Shown here piece after piece: positions 14,261 to 20,771 of a stretch of 21,584 nt of DNA. The notes under the pieces were generated by a model, which was given only the letters and a program-made list of their open reading frames with translations, was not told where the DNA came from and did not search any database. The position numbers and the translations under genes were made by a program. The stretch is from Clostridiales bacterium UBA7044 (GTDB lineage: Bacteria > Bacillota > Clostridia > Oscillospirales > Oscillospiraceae): the NCBI GenBank assembly GCA_002493965.1, contig DLAP01000008.1:88136-109719 (forward strand), written 5' to 3'. How positions within the stretch are numbered: position 1 is the stretch's first letter; each line of letters starts with the position of its first letter.

Positions 14261-14908
14261 TTATCCGATGCCTGCGATTTCCCTCAGCATTTGAGGCAGC
14301 AGAGTGGGAGAGGGACAGAGGAATTGTGCCCCGGCGTTTTCCAGGATTTCCCGGTCACGGAAGCCCCACAAAACGCTGAGACAGGGAACACAGGCGTTTC
14401 TTGCCGTGAGAATGTCCACCTCGCTGTCGCCTACATAGATGCAGCGCTCCACACCCATGGCAGCCATGGCGCGCCTGACCATATCCGGAGCGGGTTTTCG
14501 GGGACAATCCGGGGTTTCACCCAAGGCGTAAATGCCCGGAAAAAAGTCCGCACACAGTTTCTTTACGGCTGCGTCCGGCTTGTTGGAGACAATTGCCAGG
14601 GAGAAATCCGGACGGAGGGCTTCCAGCGCTTCCAGGATGCCCTCATAGGGCCTGGTCTTTATCTGGCAATGGGCGGTGTAATAGGGCTTGTAGATGCGCA
14701 GCACCTGGTCCACTTCCTCCGGGGAAGCATTGGCAGGGAGGGACATACGGATCTGATTTCGTGCTCCGTTCCCAACAAACATCCGAAGTTCGGACAGGGT
14801 CCGTTCTGGGTATCCGCATTGGGACAGGGCGTAATTCGTCGCGTCCAGCAGATCATCCAGGGTGTTCAGCAGGGTACCGTCCAGATCAAAAAGAATGCCT
14901 GTCTTCAT
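14261..14908 (-). CDS. HAD-family phosphatase (phosphoglycolate phosphatase-like)
   Basis: Cytoplasmic haloacid dehalogenase-type phosphatase. 215 residues. Seen: motif I DLDGT with nucleophile Asp8 and Asp10, a helical cap domain at about residues 15-85, motif II VSNK (Ser108), motif III Lys138 in RKPAPD, and motif IV GDSEVD (Asp161, Asp165). The closest general type is Gph/PgpP-like, but the substrate cannot be assigned; a nucleotide or a repair product such as phosphoglycolate fits the company of yfbR. Its ATG directly follows the TGA of the upstream ATPase gene with no gap, which suggests coupled translation. Confidence 0.9.
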   Translation of the reverse strand: MKTGILFDLDGTLLNTLDDLLDATNYALSQCGYPERTLSELRMFVGNGARNQIRMSLPANASPEEVDQVLRIYKPYYTAHCQIKTRPYEGILEALEALRPDFSLAIVSNKPDAAVKKLCADFFPGIYALGETPDCPRKPAPDMVRRAMAAMGVERCIYVGDSEVDILTARNACVPCLSVLWGFRDREILENAGAQFLCPSPTLLPQMLREIAGIG

Positions 14909-15889
14909 TCAGATACCTCGGTTTTTCAGCACCCGGATATCTTCGCCTGCAAAGGGCATCTGCTGGAAGCTGTGGAGCCGGGAGGCAATCTGTGGGCTGT
15001 AGCGTTTTCCAATCTCGTCGATATTCAGATTGGTGGAAATAATCATAGGCTTGTTTACGAGAATTCGGTCGTTTATCAGGCTGTACAGCGCTGCCGTCAC
15101 AAACTGACTGGGCATTTCCGTGCCCAGATCGTCCAGAATCATCAGGTCGCAGGTCCGGAATTTCTCTGCCTCCCGAAGGCTGTCTTCGCTGGGACTGAAC
15201 CTGGCTTTCTCCAGTGTGGAGAATAGGTGGGCGGCGGTCTCATAGACCACGCTGTAGCCCCGGTCAGCCACAGCCCTGGCAATGCAGGCGGAAAGAAAGG
15301 TTTTTCCAAGGCCTGTGCCGCCGTTGAAGAGCAGATTCCCGCCCTGGCTGGAGAAGTTGAAGGCATAGCTCCGGCAGGTCTTCAGATTATACTCCATAAT
15401 GGCGCGGGGACTTGCGCCGTATTGGGGGTCATACCGGTCGGGGTAATAGTCCAGGCGGAACTGATTGAAGGTTTCCTTATTTCCGGAGAGAATGGTGACT
15501 TCCTTCTTCTGCTCCTGGCGGCACAACTCCCGGAGGCACTCGCACATGGTACTGCCCACATAACCGCTTCCGCCGCAGTGGACGCAGATGGGGCTGTCAT
15601 CCAGGAAGCCCTCCTCAAAATTTTCCGCCGCAAGCCGTGCCCGTTCCCGCTGCAAAGTTAAGTTTTCGTCCCGGACCCGCTCCATCAGCTCCCGTCCGTC
15701 GCTGCCCTGAAGAAAAGCGGCCTGGGCGGCCTGAGCCATGGAACGGCGCAGTTCCAGGTCAATTTCCTGGATTCGGGGAACCCTGGCATAGGCCTGGGCC
15801 AGATGCTGCCGGTTTTCCGCTTCCCGGTCCTCCTTTGCCTGGGCAAGCCGTGCCCGGGCCCGCTGAACGACCTCCGAAGAATATGCCAT
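14909..15889 (-). CDS. DnaC/DnaI-like replicative helicase loader ATPase
   Basis: AAA+ ATPase of the DnaC/IstB type; with DnaD-type partners such proteins load the DnaB helicase during replication initiation or restart. 326 residues. Seen: an N-terminal helical, Arg/Gln/Ala-rich part (about 1-95), a CxxC...CxC cluster (Cys102, 105, 116, 118) that probably binds zinc, Walker A GGTGLGKT at 190-197, Walker B LMILDDLG at 249-256, the STN sensor at 285-287, and an arginine at 304 (IASRL) in the arginine-finger position. No transposase is adjacent and the neighbour is a DnaD protein, so a chromosomal helicase loader is preferred over a transposon IstB. ATG 15889 lies 3 bases after the dnaD stop, with its ribosome site inside the last dnaD codons. 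Confidence 0.92.
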   Translation of the reverse strand: MAYSSEVVQRARARLAQAKEDREAENRQHLAQAYARVPRIQEIDLELRRSMAQAAQAAFLQGSDGRELMERVRDENLTLQRERARLAAENFEEGFLDDSPICVHCGGSGYVGSTMCECLRELCRQEQKKEVTILSGNKETFNQFRLDYYPDRYDPQYGASPRAIMEYNLKTCRSYAFNFSSQGGNLLFNGGTGLGKTFLSACIARAVADRGYSVVYETAAHLFSTLEKARFSPSEDSLREAEKFRTCDLMILDDLGTEMPSQFVTAALYSLINDRILVNKPMIISTNLNIDEIGKRYSPQIASRLHSFQQMPFAGEDIRVLKNRGI

Positions 15890-15892
15890 GGG

Positions 15893-16774
15893 TTATCCCT
15901 CCCTTAACATGCGCTGAATGGCTTCCAATTCCGCCTGGCCAAGCTGACCGGAAGCGCCCTTGGGTACGGTGGGTTTCCGGTCGCCGTTTTGTACATCTTC
16001 AGCGGTGGTGAAGCCCTGCTGGTGCCAGCGCTGAATGATTTTATTCATGTACGCCCAGTTTAAGCCCCCGGTATTTAAACAGGTCCGCTCATAGGCCATG
16101 GAAAGAAGATCCTCCTGGAGCCCCATATCCAGCCAGCTCTGGGCGTAGCGTTCCTCCGCAGCCGTCAGGTTCCGGCCGCGAATCTGCAAAACGCCCTTCA
16201 GACGGGACAGCCGGGAGTTACGGAGATTCTGCTCCCGGATAAAGGCGGCGGCATCCTCCACAGTTTCGATGCCCTGCTCAGCCCAGGCATAGGCTTCCTT
16301 CTCAATGGTGCGCAGGGAAGGGTTTCGGAGGCTGCCCCGCTGCCTTGCCCGGTCCTTACAATAGCAGACCAGCACGGAAATTACGTCGGCGGGCATCCCT
16401 AAGTACCGGGTAAAACCCAGGAGGATTTTCAGTTCCTCCGTATTGAGGGTTTTCCCCAGGAGCCGCTGGACCTCACTGTAGAGGCCCCGGAAGGTGTTGT
16501 CTTCCTCCATGGCGGCAAGTACATCCTGCTCGGAGTAGCTGGGCCGCTCCCCGGGGAGCATGGGAGCGGGCCGCTCGTCGGCAATTAGGCCAAGCTGCCG
16601 CAGGGTGGCACAGGCGCAGTTTACCCGGGAAGGAGAGAGGGAAAGCTCTGTTTCCGCGGAGGACAGGGGATTCCCGGCTTTCATATAGAGATATAACAGG
16701 GACGCGTCGGGGCTGGCGGCGGCCAGCAGCTTCTGCACATCGCCTGCGGGGATATTCAAAGGGACACTGATCAT
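15893..16774 (-). CDS. DnaD-domain replication initiation protein
   Basis: Primosome-type protein that cooperates with the helicase loader. 293 residues. Seen: an N-terminal winged-helix-like part (about 5-70), then two DnaD/DnaB2-type helical domains, about 97-165 (starting YSEVQRLLGKTL) and about 195-262, the second with the characteristic YMNKIIQRW (YxxxIxxxW) motif at 242-250 and then GFTTAEDV. The start is ATG 16774 behind GCGAGGAAAA. A longer frame back to 16837 would overlap the -10 and -35 boxes and is rejected. First gene of a four-gene operon with the loader ATPase, the HAD phosphatase and yfbR. Orthology to B. subtilis DnaD or DnaB is not resolved. Confidence 0.93.
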   Translation of the reverse strand: MISVPLNIPAGDVQKLLAAASPDASLLYLYMKAGNPLSSAETELSLSPSRVNCACATLRQLGLIADERPAPMLPGERPSYSEQDVLAAMEEDNTFRGLYSEVQRLLGKTLNTEELKILLGFTRYLGMPADVISVLVCYCKDRARQRGSLRNPSLRTIEKEAYAWAEQGIETVEDAAAFIREQNLRNSRLSRLKGVLQIRGRNLTAAEERYAQSWLDMGLQEDLLSMAYERTCLNTGGLNWAYMNKIIQRWHQQGFTTAEDVQNGDRKPTVPKGASGQLGQAELEAIQRMLREG

Positions 16775-16808
16775 GGATTTTTCCTCGCCTAATTCGCTAA
16801 TTACAGAC

Positions 16809-16837
16809 ATTATACCACAAGTTCCTGGGAAGGACAA
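16809..16837 (-). promoter_or_regulatory. Promoter of the dnaD operon
   Basis: Minus strand: -35 TTGTCC (16832-16837), 17-base spacer, perfect -10 TATAAT (16809-16814). Transcription should start near 16802, about 28 bases before the dnaD ATG. Confidence 0.82.
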
Positions 16838-16861
16838 CGGCGAAAGAGGGGAGAATTTTGT

Positions 16862-16888
16862 AAAAAAAGCCCCGCCGTTTTTGGCGGG
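16862..16888 (-). terminator. Terminator of the ferritin-like gene
   Basis: A 6-bp GC stem (16871-16876 with 16883-16888) closes a 6-base loop, followed on the minus strand by GC and seven T at 16862-16868. It lies 57 bases after the stop at 16946 and just before the dnaD promoter. Confidence 0.87.
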
Positions 16889-16945
16889 ACACAGGATGTT
16901 GTGTTTGAAGCCCGGGTGGGAAACCTATAGGGAAGAACAGAGGGG

Positions 16946-17392
16946 TCAAAGCTGCCCCAGCAGAGTGAGAATTTTGAGACAGTGTTCTTCCTCCCGGGCG
17001 GCAAGCTGACGAAATACCGGACCATATTCTGCATGAATGGTGCGGGCGGTGTATTCGGTCAAAGCGGCCCTGGCCTGACGGTAGCAGGCCCCCAGAAGCT
17101 GGCGGGCCGTTTGCCGGGAAGGCGGATCCGCCTTTTTGTTTTCTCCCCGCCCGAAAGACAATTGCTGCATCCCCCGAAGGGCAAAAACGGTTTCCTGCTG
17201 CTCCATGGCAAGCAAAAGGGCGGACTCTTTCTGCTTCCCGCTGAGACTGGCCGCAAGGCTGCGATATAGAGCGGCGGTCTCCATGGCAGGGATCCATAAG
17301 CTGTGCAGATCTCCCGGGGAAAGCCCCGGGGCGGGGGCGGCAGTCACCCGCTGCCAGACCTGTCGGGCGGTTTTGGGGTCCATAGCGTCCAT
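16946..17392 (-). CDS. Small helical protein, probable divergent ferritin-like fold
   Basis: 148 residues, almost all predicted helix, with no signal peptide or membrane segment. Possible metal ligands are spaced as in ferritin-like four-helix proteins: Glu38 (METAALYRSLA), Glu64/Glu67 (MEQQE), Glu122 (HAEYGPVFRQL) and an ExxH at 134-137 (EEEH) in the last helix. The second helix has EQQE where ferritin-like proteins usually have ExxH, so metal binding is uncertain. The start chosen is ATG 17392, 7 bases after AAGGAGG; the ATG at 17398 is only one base from the ribosome site. It stands alone, divergent from lexA, with its own terminator. Function unknown; oxidative-stress roles are common for the fold, but nothing here proves it. 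Confidence 0.7.
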   Translation of the reverse strand: MDAMDPKTARQVWQRVTAAPAPGLSPGDLHSLWIPAMETAALYRSLAASLSGKQKESALLLAMEQQETVFALRGMQQLSFGRGENKKADPPSRQTARQLLGACYRQARAALTEYTARTIHAEYGPVFRQLAAREEEHCLKILTLLGQL

Positions 17393-17466
17393 ACACATTC
17401 CTCCTTCTCTTTATATCATAGTCCCGGGACAAGAGAAATTTGCGAAAACTTTAAAAAAAGACTTCC

Positions 17467-17521
17467 TTTTCTCGGACAAATGTGCTATTATAATAAAAAT
17501 GTTTTCCGGCAGTGAGGAAAA
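17467..17521 (+). promoter_or_regulatory. Candidate lexA promoter with palindrome at the start site
   Basis: -10 TATAAT at 17489-17494 with a weak -35 (TTTTCT, 17467-17472, 16-base spacer). The palindrome TTTTCC-N8-GGAAAA at 17502-17521 overlaps the predicted start and could be an operator. There is no GAAC or GTTC half-site anywhere in 17401-17697, so the B. subtilis-type LexA box is absent. Confidence 0.45.
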
Positions 17522-17682
17522 TATTGCCTGATTATCGTATTTTTGCTCTAAAGCCCATTTTTTATTTGCCGCCGAGGGAGATACCATAACGCGCACAGCG
17601 AATTTTACCCGGCGCAGGCCGGATTTCACACGCCAAGCATATTTCATGGCAGCGGAGCGGCGTAAGCGTTGATCTGCTGTCA
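17522..17682 (+). other. lexA leader region
   Basis: If the promoter at 17489 is right, lexA has a leader of about 195 bases. It holds a small CCGGC/GCCGG hairpin at 17609-17622 and an 8-codon frame at 17647-17673 without a good ribosome site. I do not recognise a riboswitch. Confidence 0.35.
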
Positions 17683-17697
17683 CCGGGAGGTCGTACT

Positions 17698-18273
17698 ATG
17701 CCCAGAACCAGCAACAAAGCAGAAATGATTATGGATTATGTAAACCAATTTATCCAGGAAAACGGCTATTCCCCTTCCGTCCGGGAGATCGGGGCGGCGG
17801 TGGGACTCAGGTCCACAGCCTCCGTCAGCTACCATCTCCAGGCCCTCCAGGAGAAGGGGCTGCTCCAGGCGCCTGGGGCCAAGGGCCGCAAGCGGGCATT
17901 GGTGACCGGAGCCCGGCCCGGCCAGATTCCGGTGGTGGGCTTGGTGACGGCGGGCATTCCCATTCTGGCGGTGGAAAACCAGGAGGGAACCATTCCCTGG
18001 AATGAACCGGGGTGCTTCGCTTTGCGGGTTCGGGGCGACAGCATGATAAACGCCGGGATCCTCAGTGGGGACAAGGTGGTAGTAAGGCCTCAGCAGACCG
18101 CCGACGACGGCCAGATCGTGGTGGCCCGGATTGAGGATGAGGCTACGGTCAAGCGTCTGCGCCGGAGAAACGGGGAAATCTGGCTGATGCCGGAGAATGA
18201 CGCCTACGAGCCTATCGATGGCAGGAGCGCGGAGCTGATTGGCGTTGTCCGGGGTGTGATCCGGGAGTATTAA
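17698..18273 (+). CDS. lexA: LexA repressor, SOS regulator
   Basis: Dimeric repressor of DNA-damage genes that cleaves itself when RecA filaments form. 191 residues. Seen: an N-terminal winged helix-turn-helix at about 1-65 (YSPSVREIGAAVGLRSTASVSYHLQALQ region); the cleavage site Ala85-Gly86 within VTAGIP; and the peptidase S24 domain with Ser115 (RGDSM) and Lys152 (ATVKRL) as the catalytic pair. All residues for autocleavage are intact, and the recognition helix is of the Gram-positive type. ATG 17698 follows GGGAGG by 7 bases. It is divergent from the ferritin-like gene. No clear terminator follows; the T-box promoter lies 53 bases downstream. Confidence 0.97.
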   Translation: MPRTSNKAEMIMDYVNQFIQENGYSPSVREIGAAVGLRSTASVSYHLQALQEKGLLQAPGAKGRKRALVTGARPGQIPVVGLVTAGIPILAVENQEGTIPWNEPGCFALRVRGDSMINAGILSGDKVVVRPQQTADDGQIVVARIEDEATVKRLRRRNGEIWLMPENDAYEPIDGRSAELIGVVRGVIREY

Positions 18274-18325
18274 AGGGCTTTTCCCCAGCTGTCAAAAAAT
18301 GTCCGTACTCTGTGAAAAAAAGTTC

Positions 18326-18354
18326 TTGACAAATGGACACAAATGGTGTTTAAT
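18326..18354 (+). promoter_or_regulatory. Promoter of the T-box operon
   Basis: Perfect -35 TTGACA at 18326-18331, 17-base spacer, -10 TTTAAT at 18349-18354. Transcription should start near 18361. Confidence 0.85.
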
Positions 18355-18377
18355 AAGCATAACCTAATCATAAACAC

Positions 18378-18648
18378 AAACCTGAGAAGCGGGAGTAAAG
18401 CTGCAAGCGCATCCACAGAGAGTTTCGCATTGCTGAGAGCGGAGCGAAAAGCGGGGCAGAAAATGGGCCGCGGAGGGCAGAGAGAACGGGCTAAGCTCAA
18501 GTATCTTCTGACGCAATGCCAGCGTTATCGGGCAGAAAGCGTGTTGGCGCTTTCCTGAGGCGGTCGGATTTTCCGGCAAACAAGGTGGTACCGCAGAAAT
18601 TATCATTTCTGTCCTTGTTCCCCATAGGGGAACAAGGACTTTTTATTT
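18378..18648 (+). promoter_or_regulatory. T-box riboswitch leader
   Basis: Tests charging of a specific tRNA and switches between terminator and antiterminator. Stem I: CCTG/CAG base, K-turn, GCGG (18389-18392) with CCGC (18468-18471), specifier loop with AGTA (18394-18397) opposite AAAATGGG (18460-18467), CTGC (18401-18404) with GCAG (18456-18459), and the AGAGAG bulge at 18417-18422. Stem III: GAAAGCG/CGCTTTC at 18535-18554. T-box core AAGGTGGTACCGC at 18582-18594, whose AACAAGG arm (18579-18585) pairs with CCTTGTT at 18613-18619 of the terminator. The specifier is TGG (Trp, 18464-18466) or ATG (Met, 18463-18465). TGG fits the transporter family; the U in TGGT at the acceptor-binding bulge fits a tRNA with discriminator A better than the usual G of tRNA-Trp. 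Confidence 0.93.
18611..18648 (+). terminator. Regulated terminator of the T-box leader
   Basis: A 13-bp perfect stem (18611-18623 with 18627-18639), ATA loop, then TTTTTATTTT. Its left arm overlaps the strand used by the antiterminator. Confidence 0.95.
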
Positions 18649-18759
18649 TGGAGGAAAGGAGAAAACAAAATGTACGCTCCCGGACGGCGATGGCGACCCT
18701 TATCCGGCCCCATCCAAAAAACGACAAACATATTTCATTTGAAAAAGGAGTATTCTACT

Positions 18760-19755
18760 ATGAAAAAGGTTATTTCTCTCATTCTCACTGTGATCATGAT
18801 CGTTTCTGTTTTCTCCGGCTGCGCTTCTTCGGGGGCCAGTGACGCTTCCACGTCTGATAAAACCTTCCGGGTTGCTGTTGTCCAGCAGCTTGACCATTCC
18901 TCCCTGGATGAGATCCGCACCGCCATTGTGGCCCAGCTCAAGGCTCTGGCTGCGGAAAAGGGTGTTACGCTGACCATCGACGAATACAACGGCCAGAACG
19001 ACAACACCCTCCTAAACCAGATCGGCGCTCAGGTCATGGATAAGAAGTCCGACATGATCATTCCCATTGCCACCCTGGCAGCTCTCAGCATGGTCAACGC
19101 CGCTGAGGGCACTGATACCCCCATCGTCTACGCGGCAATTTCCGACCCCGAATCCGCCGGGCTCACCGGTTTGCCTACCGTCACCGGCGTTTCCGATGCC
19201 CTGAACACCAAATTCATCCTGGATATGATGCTTACCTGCCAGCCCGATGTAAAGACCGTGGGTCTGCTGTACTCCAACAGCGAGGTCAACTCCGTTACCC
19301 CCATCGCTGATGCCAAGGCATACCTGGATGAAAAGGGCATTGCTTACGTGGAAAAGACCGGCAACACCACTGGCGAGATCACCGAAGCGGCCGCTTCCAT
19401 GGTGGGCCGGGTGGACGCGGTCTTTACCCCCACTGACAATGTGGTCATGGCGGCGGAAGCCTCCGTGGCGGAGATCCTGAACGCTGCCGGAATCCCCCAC
19501 TACACCGGTGCGGACTCCTTCGTACTCTCCGGCGCCTTTACCACCTGCGGCGTCAACTATACGGAGCTTGGCACAAAGGTGGCGGATATTGCCTTCCCAA
19601 TCCTCCTGGGCGGCGAAGTATCTTCTGACTTCCATGTGATGGACGGCGGCATCATCACCGTGAATACGGAAACCGCCAAGCAGGTGAACGTGGACTACAG
19701 CTGCTTTGCCTCCATGGCAAATACTGTGCAGGAAGTAGTAACTACCGGTGAATAA
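18760..19755 (+). CDS. ABC transporter substrate-binding lipoprotein, TrpX type (ABC_sub_bind family)
   Basis: Extracytoplasmic binding protein that delivers its ligand to the permease at 19878. 332 residues from ATG 18760. Seen: a lipoprotein signal peptide with lipobox VFSGC (Cys21), then a two-lobed binding fold beginning FRVAVVQQLDHSSLDEIRTA, with PIVYAAISDPESAGL and KTVGLLYSNSEVNS typical of the ABC_sub_bind family (Pfam PF04392). In streptococci, operons of this type under tryptophan T-boxes are called trpXYZ (from memory). An in-frame ATG at 18670 also has a good ribosome site and would add 30 residues before the signal peptide; the lipoprotein start with AAAAAGGAG upstream is preferred. 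The ligand is inferred to be tryptophan, or less likely methionine, from the T-box. Confidence 0.92.
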   Translation: MKKVISLILTVIMIVSVFSGCASSGASDASTSDKTFRVAVVQQLDHSSLDEIRTAIVAQLKALAAEKGVTLTIDEYNGQNDNTLLNQIGAQVMDKKSDMIIPIATLAALSMVNAAEGTDTPIVYAAISDPESAGLTGLPTVTGVSDALNTKFILDMMLTCQPDVKTVGLLYSNSEVNSVTPIADAKAYLDEKGIAYVEKTGNTTGEITEAAASMVGRVDAVFTPTDNVVMAAEASVAEILNAAGIPHYTGADSFVLSGAFTTCGVNYTELGTKVADIAFPILLGGEVSSDFHVMDGGIITVNTETAKQVNVDYSCFASMANTVQEVVTTGE

Positions 19756-19763
19756 TAAAATTC

Positions 19764-19790
19764 TTCCGGGCCCCCTTTAGGAGCCCGGAA
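19764..19790 (+). terminator. Hairpin after the binding-protein gene (attenuator or mRNA stabiliser)
   Basis: An 8-bp stem TTCCGGGC (19764-19771) with GCCCGGAA (19783-19790) lies 8 bases after the stop. No T run follows, so full termination is unlikely. Such hairpins often let the binding protein be made in excess over the permease and ATPase. Confidence 0.55.
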
Positions 19791-19795
19791 AGATA

Positions 19796-19853
19796 AGGAA
19801 ACTCTGAAGCAATCGTCTACTGACAGCTCTTGCCGATTGAATCAGAGCTTCCC
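19796..19853. repeat. MITE-like element, copy 2 (58 bp, minimal)
   Basis: Left end AGGAAACTCTGAAGCAATCG (19796-19815) and right end at 19834-19853 are inverted repeats with four mismatches in 20. TA flanks both sides (19794-19795, 19854-19855). The core CTGACAGCTCTTGCCGATT matches the right part of the copy at 5348-5512. It sits in the operon between the binding-protein and permease genes, only 24 bases before the permease start, and would form a hairpin in the mRNA. Confidence 0.72.
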
Positions 19854-19877
19854 TAACTATGGAATAGGGAGGGGACT

Positions 19878-20771
19878 ATGATTTCATCTGCTGTGATTTT
19901 CAGCGCCCTGGAACTGGGTTTTATCTATGCTCTGGTGGCGCTGGCCCTGTTTTTAAGCTTCCGGGTGCTGAATATCGCCGATATGACCACCGACGGAAGC
20001 TTTACCCTGGGCTGTGCCGTTTCTGCCACCGTGGCCGTGGCGGGACATCCCATTTTGGCGCTGCCTGCCGCCATGCTGGCAGGGGCGGCGGCGGGGAGCA
20101 TTACTGCCCTGCTGCAAACCAAGCTGAAGGTCCCGTCGATTCTGGCGGGCATCATCACCAATACGGGGCTGTATACCGTAAATCTGGCGGTGATGGGCTT
20201 TTCTTCCAACGTCAGCATGATACGCACATCCACCATCTTTACCATGATCCAGGGAAGCCTGGGCAGCTTTTACAAGCTGGTGCCAGTGATGGTGCTGGCA
20301 TTGCTGTGCGGCACGCTCCTGGTGGTGTTCCTGAAAACCCGGCTGGGACTGTCCATCCGGGCTACCGGTGATAATCCCGACATGGTCCGAGCCTCCTCCA
20401 TCAACACGGCCTTTACCATTACCGTGGGCCTGTGTGTTTCCAACGCCCTGACGGCGCTCAGCGGAGCGGTACTGGCCCAGTACCAGAAGACCGCCGACAT
20501 TAACTTAGGCAACGGCATGGTGATTATCGGTCTGGCCTCCCTGATTATTGGGGAAACCCTGCTCCCCAAGGGGAAGCTGTGGACGAAGGCCCTGGGGGCG
20601 GTCCTGGGCTCGGTGGTATACCGGTTTATTATGGCCCTGGCCCTGCGTCTGGACCTGCCCAGTGAGTGCTTAAAGCTCATTTCCGCCGTGATCGTGGCCC
20701 TGGCCATCGGCCTGCCTGCCATCCGGAAAAGTTTCAAGCCTGCCACAAAGGGAGGAGTGAAAGAATGCTGA
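19878..20771 (+). CDS. ABC transporter permease, TrpY type (branched-chain-like permease family)
   Basis: Membrane channel for the importer whose binding protein is at 18760. 297 residues with about eight hydrophobic segments (for example 9-30, 45-57, 59-78, 89-109, 131-151, 178-198, 214-226 and 259-284). NIADMTTDGSFTLG at about 32-45 and GNGMVIIGLASLIIGE at about 211-226 are typical of the BPD_transp_2 permeases paired with ABC_sub_bind proteins. ATG 19878 follows AGGGAGGGG. The 3' end overlaps the ATPase start by 7 bases, so the two are translationally coupled. The gap to the binding-protein gene is filled by a hairpin and the short MITE-like copy. Confidence 0.93.
   Translation: MISSAVIFSALELGFIYALVALALFLSFRVLNIADMTTDGSFTLGCAVSATVAVAGHPILALPAAMLAGAAAGSITALLQTKLKVPSILAGIITNTGLYTVNLAVMGFSSNVSMIRTSTIFTMIQGSLGSFYKLVPVMVLALLCGTLLVVFLKTRLGLSIRATGDNPDMVRASSINTAFTITVGLCVSNALTALSGAVLAQYQKTADINLGNGMVIIGLASLIIGETLLPKGKLWTKALGAVLGSVVYRFIMALALRLDLPSECLKLISAVIVALAIGLPAIRKSFKPATKGGVKEC

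Noticed and set aside
14909..15889. Transposon IstB helper ATPase
   Set aside because: The DnaC-type ATPase resembles IstB, but no IstA transposase or terminal repeats are nearby, and the partner gene is of the DnaD type.
16797..17432. 211-codon minus-strand frame across the ferritin-like gene and the dnaD promoter
   Set aside because: It spans the terminator at 16862-16888 and the promoter at 16809-16837, and the overlapping frame has a better start and plausible helices.
17647..17673. 8-codon upstream frame in the lexA leader
   Set aside because: No ribosome binding site is visible and there is no attenuator-like hairpin after it.
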